A stretch of 64,000 bases of DNA from Chloroflexota bacterium (GCA_014584575.1 JACTMP010000053.1:1-64000); one strand, 5' to 3'; shown: positions 42,360 through 50,725, counted from the stretch's first letter. Notes: generated from the sequence alone by a model not told the origin. Program-made: numbers and translations.

Positions 42360-43547
42360 CTAATCAAACTGCTCGTATGGCAGGCCCACGTAGTTTTCGG
42401 CAAACACAGTTTGGGCTGCGTCAGAGCCTGTCAGGTAATCCAGTTCCGCCACTTGCAGGCGGCGGTTGAACGGTTCATCATCAAAGCGGTGCATCAGCCC
42501 CGTAAACCACCAGGAAAAGCGGATCGCCTTCCAGACGCGGCGCAGGGCGGCCGCCGAATAACGGTCTAGCAGGTCGGTCCGCTTTTCCTGGTAATGGGCA
42601 ATGAGGGCGCGGGAAAGGTAGTAGATGTCAGAGGCGGCCAGGTTCAGCCCTTTGGCGCCGGTGGGCGGAACGATGTGCGCCGCGTCCCCGGCCAGGAACA
42701 ACCGGCCGAAACGCATCGGTTCGGCCACAAAACTGCGCAGGGGGGCAATGCTCATTTCCAGGCGGGGGCCAGTTGTCACCTTTTCGGCTACGGCCGTTGG
42801 CAGCCGCCGCCGCAACGCATCCCAAAAAGCATCATCCGTCCAGTTAGCCACATCATCATCCAGTCCACACTGAATGTAATACCGGCTGCGGGTGTGGGAG
42901 CGCATACTGCACAGCGCAAAACCGGCTGCGTGGTTGGCGTAAATCAGTTCCTCGTTTACCGGCGGCACGTCCGACAATATGCCCAACCAGCCAAAGGGAT
43001 AGATTTTCTCGAAAAGGGTGATTTTGTCGGTGGGGATGCTGTGGCGGGCGACGCCGTGATACCCATCACAACCGGCCACAAAATCACAGACAATTTCCTG
43101 GCGCTGCCCGTTTTGCTCATAGATAATGCGCGGCCGGGCTGTGTCGTAATCTGTTACGGCCAGGGCCGGTGATTCATAATGAATGAGGCCCCCGGCTGCC
43201 AGATGCGCCTCCACCAGATCCAGTGTCAGTTCCGTCTGGCCGTAAATGATGACCGATTGGCCGCCGGTGTGGGCGGCCATATCAATGCGGTTATTACGGC
43301 CGTCAAACGCCAGATTCACCCCGCCATGCACCAGCCCTTCCCGATCCATGCGCGCCCCCACCTGCGCTTCCCGCAGCAGACGGGCCATCCCTTGTTCCAG
43401 CACACCGGCGCGGATGCGCCCCAACACGTGCTCCCGGCTTTGCCGCTCCACGATCACGCTTTCAATGCCATGCAAATGCAACAGCCGTGCTAATAACAAA
43501 CCGGATGGCCCGGCGCCAATAATGCCTACTTGTGTTCTGCTCATCAT
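42360..43547 (-). CDS. pobA: 4-hydroxybenzoate 3-monooxygenase
   Basis: A 395-residue flavoprotein monooxygenase that hydroxylates 4-hydroxybenzoate to protocatechuate with NAD(P)H and O2. Visible are the FAD-binding QVGIIGAGPSGLLLARLLHL, the PobA-typical RIRAGVLEQGMARLLREAQV, the NAD(P)H/FAD motif GCDGYHGVARHS and the second FAD motif FLAGDAAHIVPPTGAKGLNL. Length equals that of known PobA (about 394). It starts at a double ATG with a weak Shine-Dalgarno sequence. No protocatechuate-pathway genes are next to it. It is flanked on both sides by copies of the 153-bp repeat element. Confidence 0.93.
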   Translation of the reverse strand: MMSRTQVGIIGAGPSGLLLARLLHLHGIESVIVERQSREHVLGRIRAGVLEQGMARLLREAQVGARMDREGLVHGGVNLAFDGRNNRIDMAAHTGGQSVIIYGQTELTLDLVEAHLAAGGLIHYESPALAVTDYDTARPRIIYEQNGQRQEIVCDFVAGCDGYHGVARHSIPTDKITLFEKIYPFGWLGILSDVPPVNEELIYANHAAGFALCSMRSHTRSRYYIQCGLDDDVANWTDDAFWDALRRRLPTAVAEKVTTGPRLEMSIAPLRSFVAEPMRFGRLFLAGDAAHIVPPTGAKGLNLAASDIYYLSRALIAHYQEKRTDLLDRYSAAALRRVWKAIRFSWWFTGLMHRFDDEPFNRRLQVAELDYLTGSDAAQTVFAENYVGLPYEQFD

Positions 43548-43639
43548 TTATTCCCACTTTGTGAAAGTTTGTTGGCTCTTCAGGCTAAAGATATTACCAT
43601 GTACAAATGGGCTGTACCACACGGAGTTCTGGGCGGCAT

Positions 43640-43680
43640 CAATTCTCAGTTTGATTTGTGGCGGCATATAAATCTGCTGG
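43640..43680. repeat. Inverted-repeat element, truncated inverted copy
   Basis: CAATTCTCAGTTTGATTTG, then GCGGCATATAAATCTGC, matches the right end of the element at 42183-42335 read on the opposite strand, with a few changes. Only about 41 bases remain, upstream of the helicase remnant. Confidence 0.7.
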
Positions 43681-43769
43681 TTGACAGCCTATGTAGGGTC
43701 AGGCAAATCGGTTACCCCCTCCAATCCAACCAAATACGTGGCAATTCTTCACGCGCTGGTTAACATAGT

Positions 43770-44788
43770 AGCATCATGAACCCGTCAGATGCAGACAACC
43801 CACATCTGTCGCCCGCGCCTATGCCACCGATCTGGCCTACCTGGTGCAGGGGCCGCCGGGGACAGGCAAAACCAGAGTGCTGGCCACCCTGGCGCGGGCC
43901 TTAGCCAGCGACAGCGAGCGGGTTCTCATCTGTGCCTTCACCCATCGGGCCATCAACAACGCCCTCAATGCCCTGGTGAAACAAGACCGGGAGATCAATG
44001 TCATCAAAGTGGGGCATCCCATCCACACCGATGACCTGCATGTACCCAACTATGCCTCCTTTCACGAATCACCACTGGCGGGTATGAGTGGCGGGTATGT
44101 GGTGGGGGCCACCCCTTTTGCCACCCGCACCAAACGGCTGGGCTATGTGGAGTTTGATACCGTTATTTTCGACGAGGCCAGCCAGATTACGCTGCCTTTG
44201 GCGGTGATGGGGATGTTGGCCGGGCACAAGTACATTTTCTTTGGCGACCAGAAACAGTTGCCGCCGGTGCTGACCACGCGCCTGACCGGTGGCGCGCTGC
44301 GGGATTCGGTATTTGGCTCGCTGGTTGATCACAATTTCGACACTATGCTCACCGAAACCTATCGCTTGAATGAGGCCCTGACAGCCTGGCCCAGCCATCA
44401 CTTTTACGAGGGGCTGCTCACGGCCGTGCCGTCGGTCGCCCACCGTCGCATGGAATACCCCTCGCCACCAACCCGACTGGCCGCTGTTTTGGATGCCAAT
44501 GAGCCAAAGGTGTTCTGGGATTTGGGCCACCACAACAATACCGTCTATAGCCAGAAAGAGGCGTATGCCGTTGTAGACCTGATCACTACCTTGCTGGCCT
44601 GCGGTGTGCCGGCGACGGAAATTGGCGTCGTCGCCCCTTACCGGGCACAGGGCCGCCTCATCCGCAACCTGCTGCGCAAATTTGTGCCGGACACGGCCGT
44701 GCGCGACGCCGCGCCCCAGGTTTGGGAAAGCGATTGGCAAACTCAGAAGCGCAGTTCGCATCCTCAGATGCGAACCGTGTGCATCTGA
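43770..44788 (+). pseudogene. SF1 DNA/RNA helicase remnant, truncated at both ends
   Basis: An open frame carries the core of a Upf1/Dna2-like superfamily 1B helicase: Walker A QGPPGTGKTRVL, VLICAFTHRAINNAL (motif Ia), VIFDEASQ (motif II), FFGDQKQLPPVL (motif III) and TETYRLNEAL (motif IV region), and then EIGVVAPYRAQGRLI. Upstream of the GTG at 43844 the frame still reads as helicase-like (VARAYATDLAYLV) but has no start codon before a stop near 43767. Motifs V and VI are missing: the frame runs into the repeat at 44751 and stops. Family proteins usually exceed 600 residues. Interpreted as a decayed gene; a functional short protein is unlikely. Confidence 0.8.
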
Positions 44789-44801
44789 GGATGCACACGC
44801 C
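44751..44801. repeat. Double hairpin, GCATC-CTCA-GATGC family
   Basis: TTCGCATCCTCAGATGCGAA, then GTGTGCATCTGAGGATGCACAC-type inverse (two hairpins with CTCA and TGAG loops). It marks the exact 3' truncation point of the helicase remnant. Related copies: 15783, 17959 and 20638. Confidence 0.85.
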
Positions 44802-44830
44802 GCTCATTGCTGAAATGGCATGATAGCAGA

Positions 44831-45082
44831 ATGGCCCAACTGATCCCCGCCACTCCCATCGCCGGTTCCTCCCCGGAATTGATCCGCCGACTACCGGCGC
44901 TGCACGGGGCCGGCCCCGATTTCTGCCTGGTGCAGGCCGAACGGGCGCTGCTGCTGGCGGTGTCGGCCGCCACCCCACAAGACGTGCAGCGGATGCAGCA
45001 GATGGATTTGTTTGGCACGGCCGTAGAGCCGGTGGGCGTAGCCGAGGAATCCCGACTGAGCGCGTTTATGGCCGGACGATAA
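44831..45082 (+). CDS. Small hypothetical protein or gene fragment
   Basis: An 83-residue open frame (MAQLIPATPIAGSSPELI to LSAFMAGR), mostly helical, without signal, membrane segment or recognised motif. Its Shine-Dalgarno context is weak. It carries one ACGGCCGT octamer encoding TAV, as in real coding sequence here. It follows the helicase remnant and may be the tail of another decayed gene. Confidence 0.4.
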   Translation: MAQLIPATPIAGSSPELIRRLPALHGAGPDFCLVQAERALLLAVSAATPQDVQRMQQMDLFGTAVEPVGVAEESRLSAFMAGR

Positions 45083-45222
45083 GAATTAACCCCTCGCTGC
45101 CCATACCCCTCTCGCACTACATTTGCTGTGTACGGCCGTAAAACGATCGGGTGGCAAACAATGTGGCGCGGTCTGGGAAAACCAGCCACACCCGCCGGAG
45201 AAGACCATGCCTCAGCAGGGAA

Positions 45223-45272
45223 CGATAATCGGTCTGGTTTTTTACCGATAACCGATTACTGGTTACCGATCA
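45223..45272. repeat. CGGTTAT / ATAACCG tandem units at livG 3' end
   Basis: Units TAATCGGT, TTACCGAT, AACCGATTACTGG and TTACCGAT alternate in both orientations and can fold back. The last five or six codons of livG and its stop (45256-45258) lie inside the repeat. The units match those at 59730-59796. Confidence 0.65.
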
Positions 45273-46002
45273 CCCCCAAATAAATAGCCTGCACTTGTTC
45301 GTTCTGTTGCACTTCTGCCGGGGGGCCGGTGTGAATGACCTGGCCGTAATGCAGCACCGTGATCTGGTCGGCCAGGGTGAAGATGACATCCATGTCGTGT
45401 TCGACGATGAGCAGTGTGAGGTCGCGTGGCAGGGATTGGATGAGGCGGATCATGTCGGCCGTTTCGGCGGGGGACATACCGGCGGTGGGTTCGTCCAGCA
45501 GCAGCAGGCGGGGCTGGAGCGCCAGGGCCAGCGCCATTTCCAGGGCGCGCTGCTGCCCATAGGCCAGGTCGCCCGCTTTGATGGTGGCCTGTTCGTCTAA
45601 CCCTACCTGTTCCAGAACGGCCGTAGCCGCAGTGTGTACGGCCGTAAACCCCCCAACAGGCTTAAACCAATGACGATTGATGCGTTCCCGGTGCTGCACC
45701 GCCAGCCGCGCGTTTTCCAGAGCGGTCAGCCCGGCAAACAGGTTATTGCGCTGGAAGGTGCGGCCCACCGCCAGATTGGCGCGGGCGGGGACGGGCAGGT
45801 GGGTGATGTCACGGCCGTGCAGCCACACCCGCCCCATTTGCACCGGCAGCGCCCCGGCAATCAGGTTAAACAGCGTACTTTTGCCCGCCCCATTGGGGCC
45901 AATAATCGCCCGCCGTTCACCGGGGGCAATGTGCAGGGTCACGGCCGTTAGCGCCTGCACCCCATCAAAGCGATGGCTCAATCCTTCGACTCGTAGTGCA
46001 TC
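45256..46002 (-). CDS. livG: Branched-chain-type ABC importer ATPase (LivG)
   Basis: A 248-residue ATPase. I chose GTG at 46002 (VDALRVEGLSHRFDG); the longer frame translates a noncoding repeat. Motifs are Walker A IGPNGAGKST, the LivG-type insert RTFQRNNLFAGLTALENARL, signature DLAYGQQRALEMALAL and Walker B LLLLDEPTAGMSP. It overlaps the end of the permease gene by 25 nt. Its last residues come from tandem-repeat DNA. The usual second ATPase, LivF, is not found next to it. The substrate could be branched-chain amino acids, amides or urea. Confidence 0.93.
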   Translation of the reverse strand, partial: DALRVEGLSHRFDGVQALTAVTLHIAPGERRAIIGPNGAGKSTLFNLIAGALPVQMGRVWLHGRDITHLPVPARANLAVGRTFQRNNLFAGLTALENARLAVQHRERINRHWFKPVGGFTAVHTAATAVLEQVGLDEQATIKAGDLAYGQQRALEMALALALQPRLLLLDEPTAGMSPAETADMIRLIQSLPRDLTLLIVEHDMDVIFTLADQITVLHYGQVIHTGPPAEVQQNEQVQAIYLGVIGNQ

Positions 46003-46985
46003 CACTTGACACCTGACACCTGAACACCTGACACCATCCTTTGCCACAGGCTGAGAATGCCGCGTGGAGCAAAGAGGACAAAGAGGATGAAGATGATGCC
46101 CTCCACCGTTTCCCAACGGTCGAGGTAGCTGCTGGCGATTTGGGGAAAAACGCGCACCAGCAGGGCGCCCAATACGGGGCCGGTTAGGGTGCCCGCGCCG
46201 CCAATGATGACCATGACCATCACCTGCCCGGAGATGGTCCAGTACAGGTTTTCCGGCGAGGCGTGGCGGAAATAGAGCGCCAGCAGCATTCCGCCCAGCC
46301 CGGCAAAGACCCCGGCAATGACAAAGACGGCCATTTTGTAGCGGGAGGTGGCATAGCCAAGCGCTTGCATCCGGGCTTCGTTTTCGCGGATGCCGCGCAG
46401 CGTCCAGCCAAAGGGGCTGTCCACCAGGCGGCGCAGCAGCCAGTAGGCCAGCAGGAAGAGGGCCAGGGCCAGGAAGTAATACGCTTCACGGCCGTTGATG
46501 AGCCATTGCAGCGGGCCGAGGGTGATGTGGGGGGCGGGAATGCCGGGCAGACCATCAGAGCCGCCGGTCACGGCCGTCCAGCGAATGGCGACGCTGAAGA
46601 GCATCTGGGCAAAAGCGAGGGTAATCATCAGGAAGTAGACGCCGCTGGCGCGTAGGGCAAAGAAGCCGATGATGGTGGCGGTGACGGCCGTGACCAGCAC
46701 CACCACCGGCAGCAATATCAATAAATTCGCCGTCAGTCCCAACGCCAACGGGTGGTTGCTGGAAAGGTAGGCGGCGGTGTACGCGCCCAGGCCAAAAAAG
46801 GCGGCATGGCCGAATGAGGGCAGCCCGGTGTAACCGAGCAGCAAATCCAGGCTCATGGCGAAGATGGCAAAGGCCAGCACTTCTATGGCCAGACTGAGGT
46901 GATACGGCCGTGCCCCCAGCGGCAGCAGCAGCGCCGCCAGCAGGAGCACCGGCAGGAGGATTTTGGTAATAGGAAGCCTTGTCAT
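45978..46985 (-). CDS. livM: Branched-chain-type ABC permease (LivM)
   Basis: A 335-residue permease with about ten helices. The LivM signature is visible as LDLLLGYTGLPSFGHAAFFG near residue 45 and GGAGTLTGPVLGALLVRVFP near 270. The C-terminal residues (MVSGVQVSGVKWMHYESKD) are translated from a tandem GGTGTCA-type repeat (46004-46035) and are unlike the family, so the natural end has probably been replaced. It works with LivH in the membrane. Confidence 0.93.
   Translation of the reverse strand: MTRLPITKILLPVLLLAALLLPLGARPYHLSLAIEVLAFAIFAMSLDLLLGYTGLPSFGHAAFFGLGAYTAAYLSSNHPLALGLTANLLILLPVVVLVTAVTATIIGFFALRASGVYFLMITLAFAQMLFSVAIRWTAVTGGSDGLPGIPAPHITLGPLQWLINGREAYYFLALALFLLAYWLLRRLVDSPFGWTLRGIRENEARMQALGYATSRYKMAVFVIAGVFAGLGGMLLALYFRHASPENLYWTISGQVMVMVIIGGAGTLTGPVLGALLVRVFPQIASSYLDRWETVEGIIFILFVLFAPRGILSLWQRMVSGVQVSGVKWMHYESKD
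46004..46035. repeat. CACCTGA(A)CA tandem units inside livM end
   Basis: Four units of the TGACACC/TGAACACC type lie inside the last codons of livM and immediately upstream of the livG start. Same units as at 4800 and 32561, but only one arm is present. Confidence 0.75.
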
Positions 46986-46993
46986 CCCTTTAT

Positions 46994-47115
46994 GCCTTGA
47001 TAATAAATCCGGCGGTTGAAACCGCGACTACATAAGGCAAAGTCGGCCTTCGCCGACTGCCTACCAGACCGCGAAGGCGGTCTTCACCTGGCGTAGCCGC
47101 GAATTTATTCGCCGG
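46994..47115. repeat. Nested-hairpin intergenic repeat
   Basis: Outer arms AATAAATCCGGCGGTTGAAA and CGCGAATTTATTCGCC pair imperfectly. Inside are GTCGGCCTTCGCCGAC and AGACCGCGAAGGCGGTCT hairpins. The module GGCAAAGTCGGCCTTCGCCG is shared, in inverse orientation, with the elements at 42183 and 50570. It fills the livM-livH gap. Confidence 0.75.
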
Positions 47116-47123
47116 GCATGGAT

Positions 47124-47993
47124 TCAATAACTCTCCTCGACCCCAAACAGGCCAGACGGCCGTACCAGCAGCACCGCCGCCATGACCGCAAAAATGAGGA
47201 AGAGGGAGAATTCCGGCAGTTGTGCCTTGCCGAAGGTGTCCGTCAGGCCAATGAGTAGCGCGCCCACAAACGCGCCGCGCAGCGACCCCAGGCCACCGAT
47301 GACGACGACGACGACGGTCAGGATCAATATCTCAAAATCCAGTCCGGGGTAGAGGGTGGTAATAGGCGACCCCAGGACGCCCGCCAGCGCCGCCAGGGCT
47401 ACGCCGGCGGCAAAGGTGGCGGCGAAGACGCGCTGCACATCAATGCCCAGGCCGCTGACCATGTGGGGGTGGGTGACACCGGCGCGGAGGATGGCCCCCA
47501 GGCGGGTGTGCCCCAGAAAGAGGGCGAGGGCCAGCGCCAGCAGCAGGCCCAGGGCGATGATGGCCAGGCGGTAGAGGGGGAATTGCAGGCCGAAGAGGGG
47601 TACGGCCGTAGCCAGGAATACCGGCGGCGACACGGTTTGGGTGTACGCGCCCCAACGCCATTCGGCCAGATCAGACAAGATCAGGGCCACGCCGAAGGTG
47701 AGCAGCACTTGTTGCAGTTGGTGTTCGCGGCCGTAGCGCCCGCGCAGTAGGAATCGTTCCACCAGCCAGCCCACCGCGCCCATCAGCAGTGGCGTCAGGA
47801 GGAGGGCGGGCCAGAAGGCGTTCCATTGTTTAACGGCCGTCAACCCCATATACCCGCCCACCAGATAAAACGCGCCATGACTCAGGTTAATCACCCGCAT
47901 CTGCCCAAAAATCAACGACAGCCCCGCCGCCATAATAAACAGCAGCATACTGGCGACCAGGCCGTTGAGTAGTTGCAGCAGGAAGTTGTCCAT
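47124..47993 (-). CDS. livH: Branched-chain-type ABC permease (LivH)
   Basis: A 289-residue permease with about eight helices. The LivH pattern FGQMRVINLSHGAFYLVGGY is near residue 35 and VVVVIGGLGSLRGAFVGALL near 235. The ATG at 47993 has no Shine-Dalgarno site and is preceded by the TTGGGTA tandem repeat. Partner of LivM; expression follows the binding protein gene upstream. Confidence 0.94.
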   Translation of the reverse strand: MDNFLLQLLNGLVASMLLFIMAAGLSLIFGQMRVINLSHGAFYLVGGYMGLTAVKQWNAFWPALLLTPLLMGAVGWLVERFLLRGRYGREHQLQQVLLTFGVALILSDLAEWRWGAYTQTVSPPVFLATAVPLFGLQFPLYRLAIIALGLLLALALALFLGHTRLGAILRAGVTHPHMVSGLGIDVQRVFAATFAAGVALAALAGVLGSPITTLYPGLDFEILILTVVVVVIGGLGSLRGAFVGALLIGLTDTFGKAQLPEFSLFLIFAVMAAVLLVRPSGLFGVEESY

Positions 47994-48000
47994 AATTACT

Positions 48001-48077
48001 GTAGTTGGGTAATTGGGTAGTTGGGTAAATAATTGCTCACCCCTTCACCCCCTCACCCCATCACCTGCTCACCCCAT
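48001..48077. repeat. Tandem units TTGGGTA and TCACCCC
   Basis: Left part: three TTGGGTA-type heptamers (48001-48028). Right part: about five TCACCCC-type units (48036-48077), running into the last codons and stop of the binding-protein gene. Pairing between the parts is imperfect, unlike in the other repeats of this class. Confidence 0.7.
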
Positions 48078-49292
48078 TGAATCATCTCCAGGGTCTACGA
48101 TTGGCCCCAGGTTTTCCAGGATGATGTTGCGCAGGACGCCATCTAAGGGCTGCACGTCGCGGGCGTACATGTTGTGTTCGGGGGCCTGCGAATGGGCGTC
48201 CAGGCGGAAGGGGCCGCGTGGACTGTCAAAGCTGATACCATCCAGGGCGGTGATGAGTTGGTCTACGGCCGTATCCCCCTCCGTGCGCGTTAACATCTGC
48301 TCAATCACGCGGGCGGTGTCGTACCCTTGCACGGCAAACACGTCGGCGTCGCGCCCGGCGAAGTCGTGGAAATCCGTTTTGAACTGCGCGTTTTGTGGAT
48401 TGTCCAGCACGTATGACCAGAAGAGGGTGCTTTTTACGCCCAGAGCGGCGTTGCCCTGTTCGGGCAACACATCTTCTTCCACAATAAAACCGGCGCCCGT
48501 CAGCGGTATCTGCTGCGCCAGGCCAAAATCGTGATACGCCTTGACGAAGGTGACGGCGGCGCTGCCGCTGTAGAAGGCGTAAATCAGGTCGGCGCTCGTG
48601 GCTGCCAGTTCAGCCATAAAGGGGGCCGGGTCGCCCATGTTGGGGAAGGGGGTGCGCTGCACGGCGACCACTTCTCCGCCCGCTTCCGTGAAGCTGTGGG
48701 TGAAGCTGGTGACGTTGTTTTCCCCGGCGGCATAATCGGGCACACTGATCACGGCCGTGCGCCCCACATTTTGCGCCGCCCAACTGCCCATGGCGTGGGG
48801 GGCCATCCAGTTGGTGAAGGAGGTGCGCCAGATGTAGGGCGTTTTGGCGCCGCGGCTGTGGGCATTGGAGCCGGCGTTGGAGCAGAGGCATAATATCTGG
48901 TTGTCGTGAAAATAGTCGCGCAGCCCGGCTAATACGCCGGAACTGACGATGCCGGTGACAAAGGCGACTTCGTCTTGTTCCACCAGCCGCCGCACCTTTT
49001 GCTGGGCCACGTCGGGGTTGATTTCGGTATCGGCCGTGATCAACTCCACCGGGCGCCCGGCCACTTCGTCACCCAACTGTTGAAAATAGAGCTGCATCCC
49101 CTGGGTAATGCTCTCCCCCAACACGGCATAGATGCCGGAGTAGGGCAGCAAGACGCCAATTTTGAGCGCGCCGGTTGTGTTGGCGGGCCGGCAGGCGCTG
49201 AGGACGCCGGGCAGGGAAAGGGCAACGGCCGTGCCGCCTGCCACCTGTAAAAACTGTCGCCGCGAAAGGGCGGCAATGCCTTTCTGATTCAT
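48069..49292 (-). CDS. Branched-chain-type substrate-binding lipoprotein (Tat signal)
   Basis: A 407-residue binding protein (Peripla_BP_6 type). ATG at 49292 is preceded by GAGGAG. The N-terminus carries a twin-arginine motif SRRQFLQVAGG and a lipobox LSAC, so it is probably exported folded and lipid-anchored. The body matches urea/amide/branched-chain amino-acid receptors: IGVLLPYSGIYAVLGESITQ, TADTEINPDVAQQKVRRLVE and FVTGIVSSGVLAGLRDYF. It feeds LivH, LivM and LivG encoded downstream. Ligand unknown; the TADTE-containing motif is reminiscent of the amide/urea subgroup. Confidence 0.93.
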   Translation of the reverse strand: MNQKGIAALSRRQFLQVAGGTAVALSLPGVLSACRPANTTGALKIGVLLPYSGIYAVLGESITQGMQLYFQQLGDEVAGRPVELITADTEINPDVAQQKVRRLVEQDEVAFVTGIVSSGVLAGLRDYFHDNQILCLCSNAGSNAHSRGAKTPYIWRTSFTNWMAPHAMGSWAAQNVGRTAVISVPDYAAGENNVTSFTHSFTEAGGEVVAVQRTPFPNMGDPAPFMAELAATSADLIYAFYSGSAAVTFVKAYHDFGLAQQIPLTGAGFIVEEDVLPEQGNAALGVKSTLFWSYVLDNPQNAQFKTDFHDFAGRDADVFAVQGYDTARVIEQMLTRTEGDTAVDQLITALDGISFDSPRGPFRLDAHSQAPEHNMYARDVQPLDGVLRNIILENLGPIVDPGDDSMG

Positions 49293-49321
49293 ATTCTCCT
49301 CAATTTCAGTCTGCACAGGCC

Positions 49322-50521
49322 CTACGGCCGTGTCAATTCCTCATCAAAAAAAGCCACTACCCGTTCCATAAAAACCGTCCAACCCGTATCAAAAAAAAAG
49401 TGCCCCTGGTCTTCATAATGATAGATGGTAGCCTCTTTCCCGGCGACTTGCAGCGCCGCATAGAGCTTGTCTGCCCATTCGGGTGGCGTTTCCACCCATT
49501 CCTGCCCGTCGGCCAACCCCACGTGAATTTGGATGGGGGCGGTGATGTGGGACAGGTGATAATACGGTGCAAACGGCTGCAAGGCGGTGGGGTTCACGGC
49601 CGTGTCCAGATAAGCCGCCACCACCGCTGCCGCCAGATCGGGGGGGATAACTTCACCCGGATTGCATCTGTCCTCCTCCGGGTCTACCTGCTCTGGCAGG
49701 CAGCCCGGCCCCCAGCGGGCGACCAGGTCGGCGTCGTCGGCGCTGTTGGGTGCGTATAACACCGCGGCGTGCGCCCGATCATCCACCACCAACATTTTGG
49801 TAATCATGCCGCCGCCCATGCTGTGCCCCCACAACCCCACCCGGCTGGTATCCGCCTGAGGCACGGAAGGCAGGGCACCGAGCAAATTGAGCGCATCCAC
49901 CACCAGCCCGGTGTGAAACAGGCTGGCGCCCACGTCAGATTGGCCCCAACTGCGCAAATCCGGGGCAATGGTCAGGTAGCCACGCGCGTTGAGATATTCG
50001 GCCGCCTGCCAGGTACCCCAGCCCGACCAGTAATCTTTCCGGTCATAATAGCCGTGCAGCATGACGATTACCGGGAATGGCCCCACGCCGCGCGGCGTCT
50101 GCATAATGCCGGTGATGGTCAGACCATCGCTGGGGTAGGCAATGTAATGGCGGGTGAAGGTTGCCGTCTCGGTCAACACGGCCTGGATGCGAATGTCACC
50201 GCCGGGATACTCCCGCGCTCGCAGGCTGTCCAGGGTATAGGAGGCGAGCAGGTTTGGGGTGGCGGTGGGGATAGGCGTGGGCGGCACAGGCGAGGGGGGT
50301 ACGGCCGTTGGCGGCACGGCCGTTGGCGATGGTGTGGCAGTGGAAGTCTGGGCAGGCACGCCCCTAACCGCGTGGGTAGCGGTGGGTACGGCCGTGCCCG
50401 GATTGCCGGTGGGGGATACGGCCGTCGGTGTTGTCGCTTGGGGCGCAGCAGTTGTTGTGCAGCCCGTATATCCTAACGCAATCCAAATTAGCAGCAGCCA
50501 ATACCGGTGGATCCATACCAT
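49322..50521 (-). CDS. Lipoprotein alpha/beta hydrolase
   Basis: A 399-residue secreted lipoprotein. The start ATG at 50521 gives a signal peptide with lipobox YTGC; codons further upstream in the frame belong to the repeat at 50570. A Pro/Thr-rich linker spans about 27-90 (TAVPPTAVPPSPVPPTPIPT). The alpha/beta-hydrolase domain has the oxyanion segment VIVMLHGYYDRKDYW, nucleophile elbow GLWGHSMGGGM (Ser), a probable acid in the HVGLADGQEW region and a C-terminal His in EDQGHFFFDTGW. An S9-like esterase or peptidase at the cell surface is likely. The domain contains a cysteine pair near PGCLPEQVDPEEDRCNPGE. Confidence 0.88.
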   Translation of the reverse strand: MVWIHRYWLLLIWIALGYTGCTTTAAPQATTPTAVSPTGNPGTAVPTATHAVRGVPAQTSTATPSPTAVPPTAVPPSPVPPTPIPTATPNLLASYTLDSLRAREYPGGDIRIQAVLTETATFTRHYIAYPSDGLTITGIMQTPRGVGPFPVIVMLHGYYDRKDYWSGWGTWQAAEYLNARGYLTIAPDLRSWGQSDVGASLFHTGLVVDALNLLGALPSVPQADTSRVGLWGHSMGGGMITKMLVVDDRAHAAVLYAPNSADDADLVARWGPGCLPEQVDPEEDRCNPGEVIPPDLAAAVVAAYLDTAVNPTALQPFAPYYHLSHITAPIQIHVGLADGQEWVETPPEWADKLYAALQVAGKEATIYHYEDQGHFFFDTGWTVFMERVVAFFDEELTRP

Positions 50522-50569
50522 ATGCACGATTGTGTTCTTTATTTTGCCAATTGACAACCGTTCAGACCA

Positions 50570-50716
50570 ACAATTCTCAGTTTGGCAAAACCCGGCGATT
50601 AAAATCGCGGCAACAGATGGCAAAGCCCACCTGCGTGGGCTGTAGTCGGCGAAGGCTGACTTTGCCACTTGTTGGTGCAGATTTATCTGCCGCCGCAAAC
50701 CAAATGTCGAATTGCT
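50570..50716. repeat. Inverted-repeat element, copy 2
   Basis: Starts ACAATTCTCAGTTTGGCAAA and ends CCAAATGTCGAATTGCT; the terminal repeats are partly decayed compared with copy 1. The interior repeats GCCCACCTGCGTGGGC, AGTCGGCGAAGGCTGACT and GTTGGTGCAGATTTATCTGC in the same order. Confidence 0.85.
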
Positions 50717-50725
50717 GCCGCGTCT

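Noticed and set aside
49769..50476. Gly/Arg-rich plus-strand frame opposite the hydrolase
   Set aside because: It is the antisense image of the Pro/Thr linker and hydrolase domain.
50522..50698. Upstream extension of the lipoprotein hydrolase
   Set aside because: It translates the noncoding 150-bp repeat; the same peptide (IAGFCQTENC) appears antisense to the other copy at 42183.
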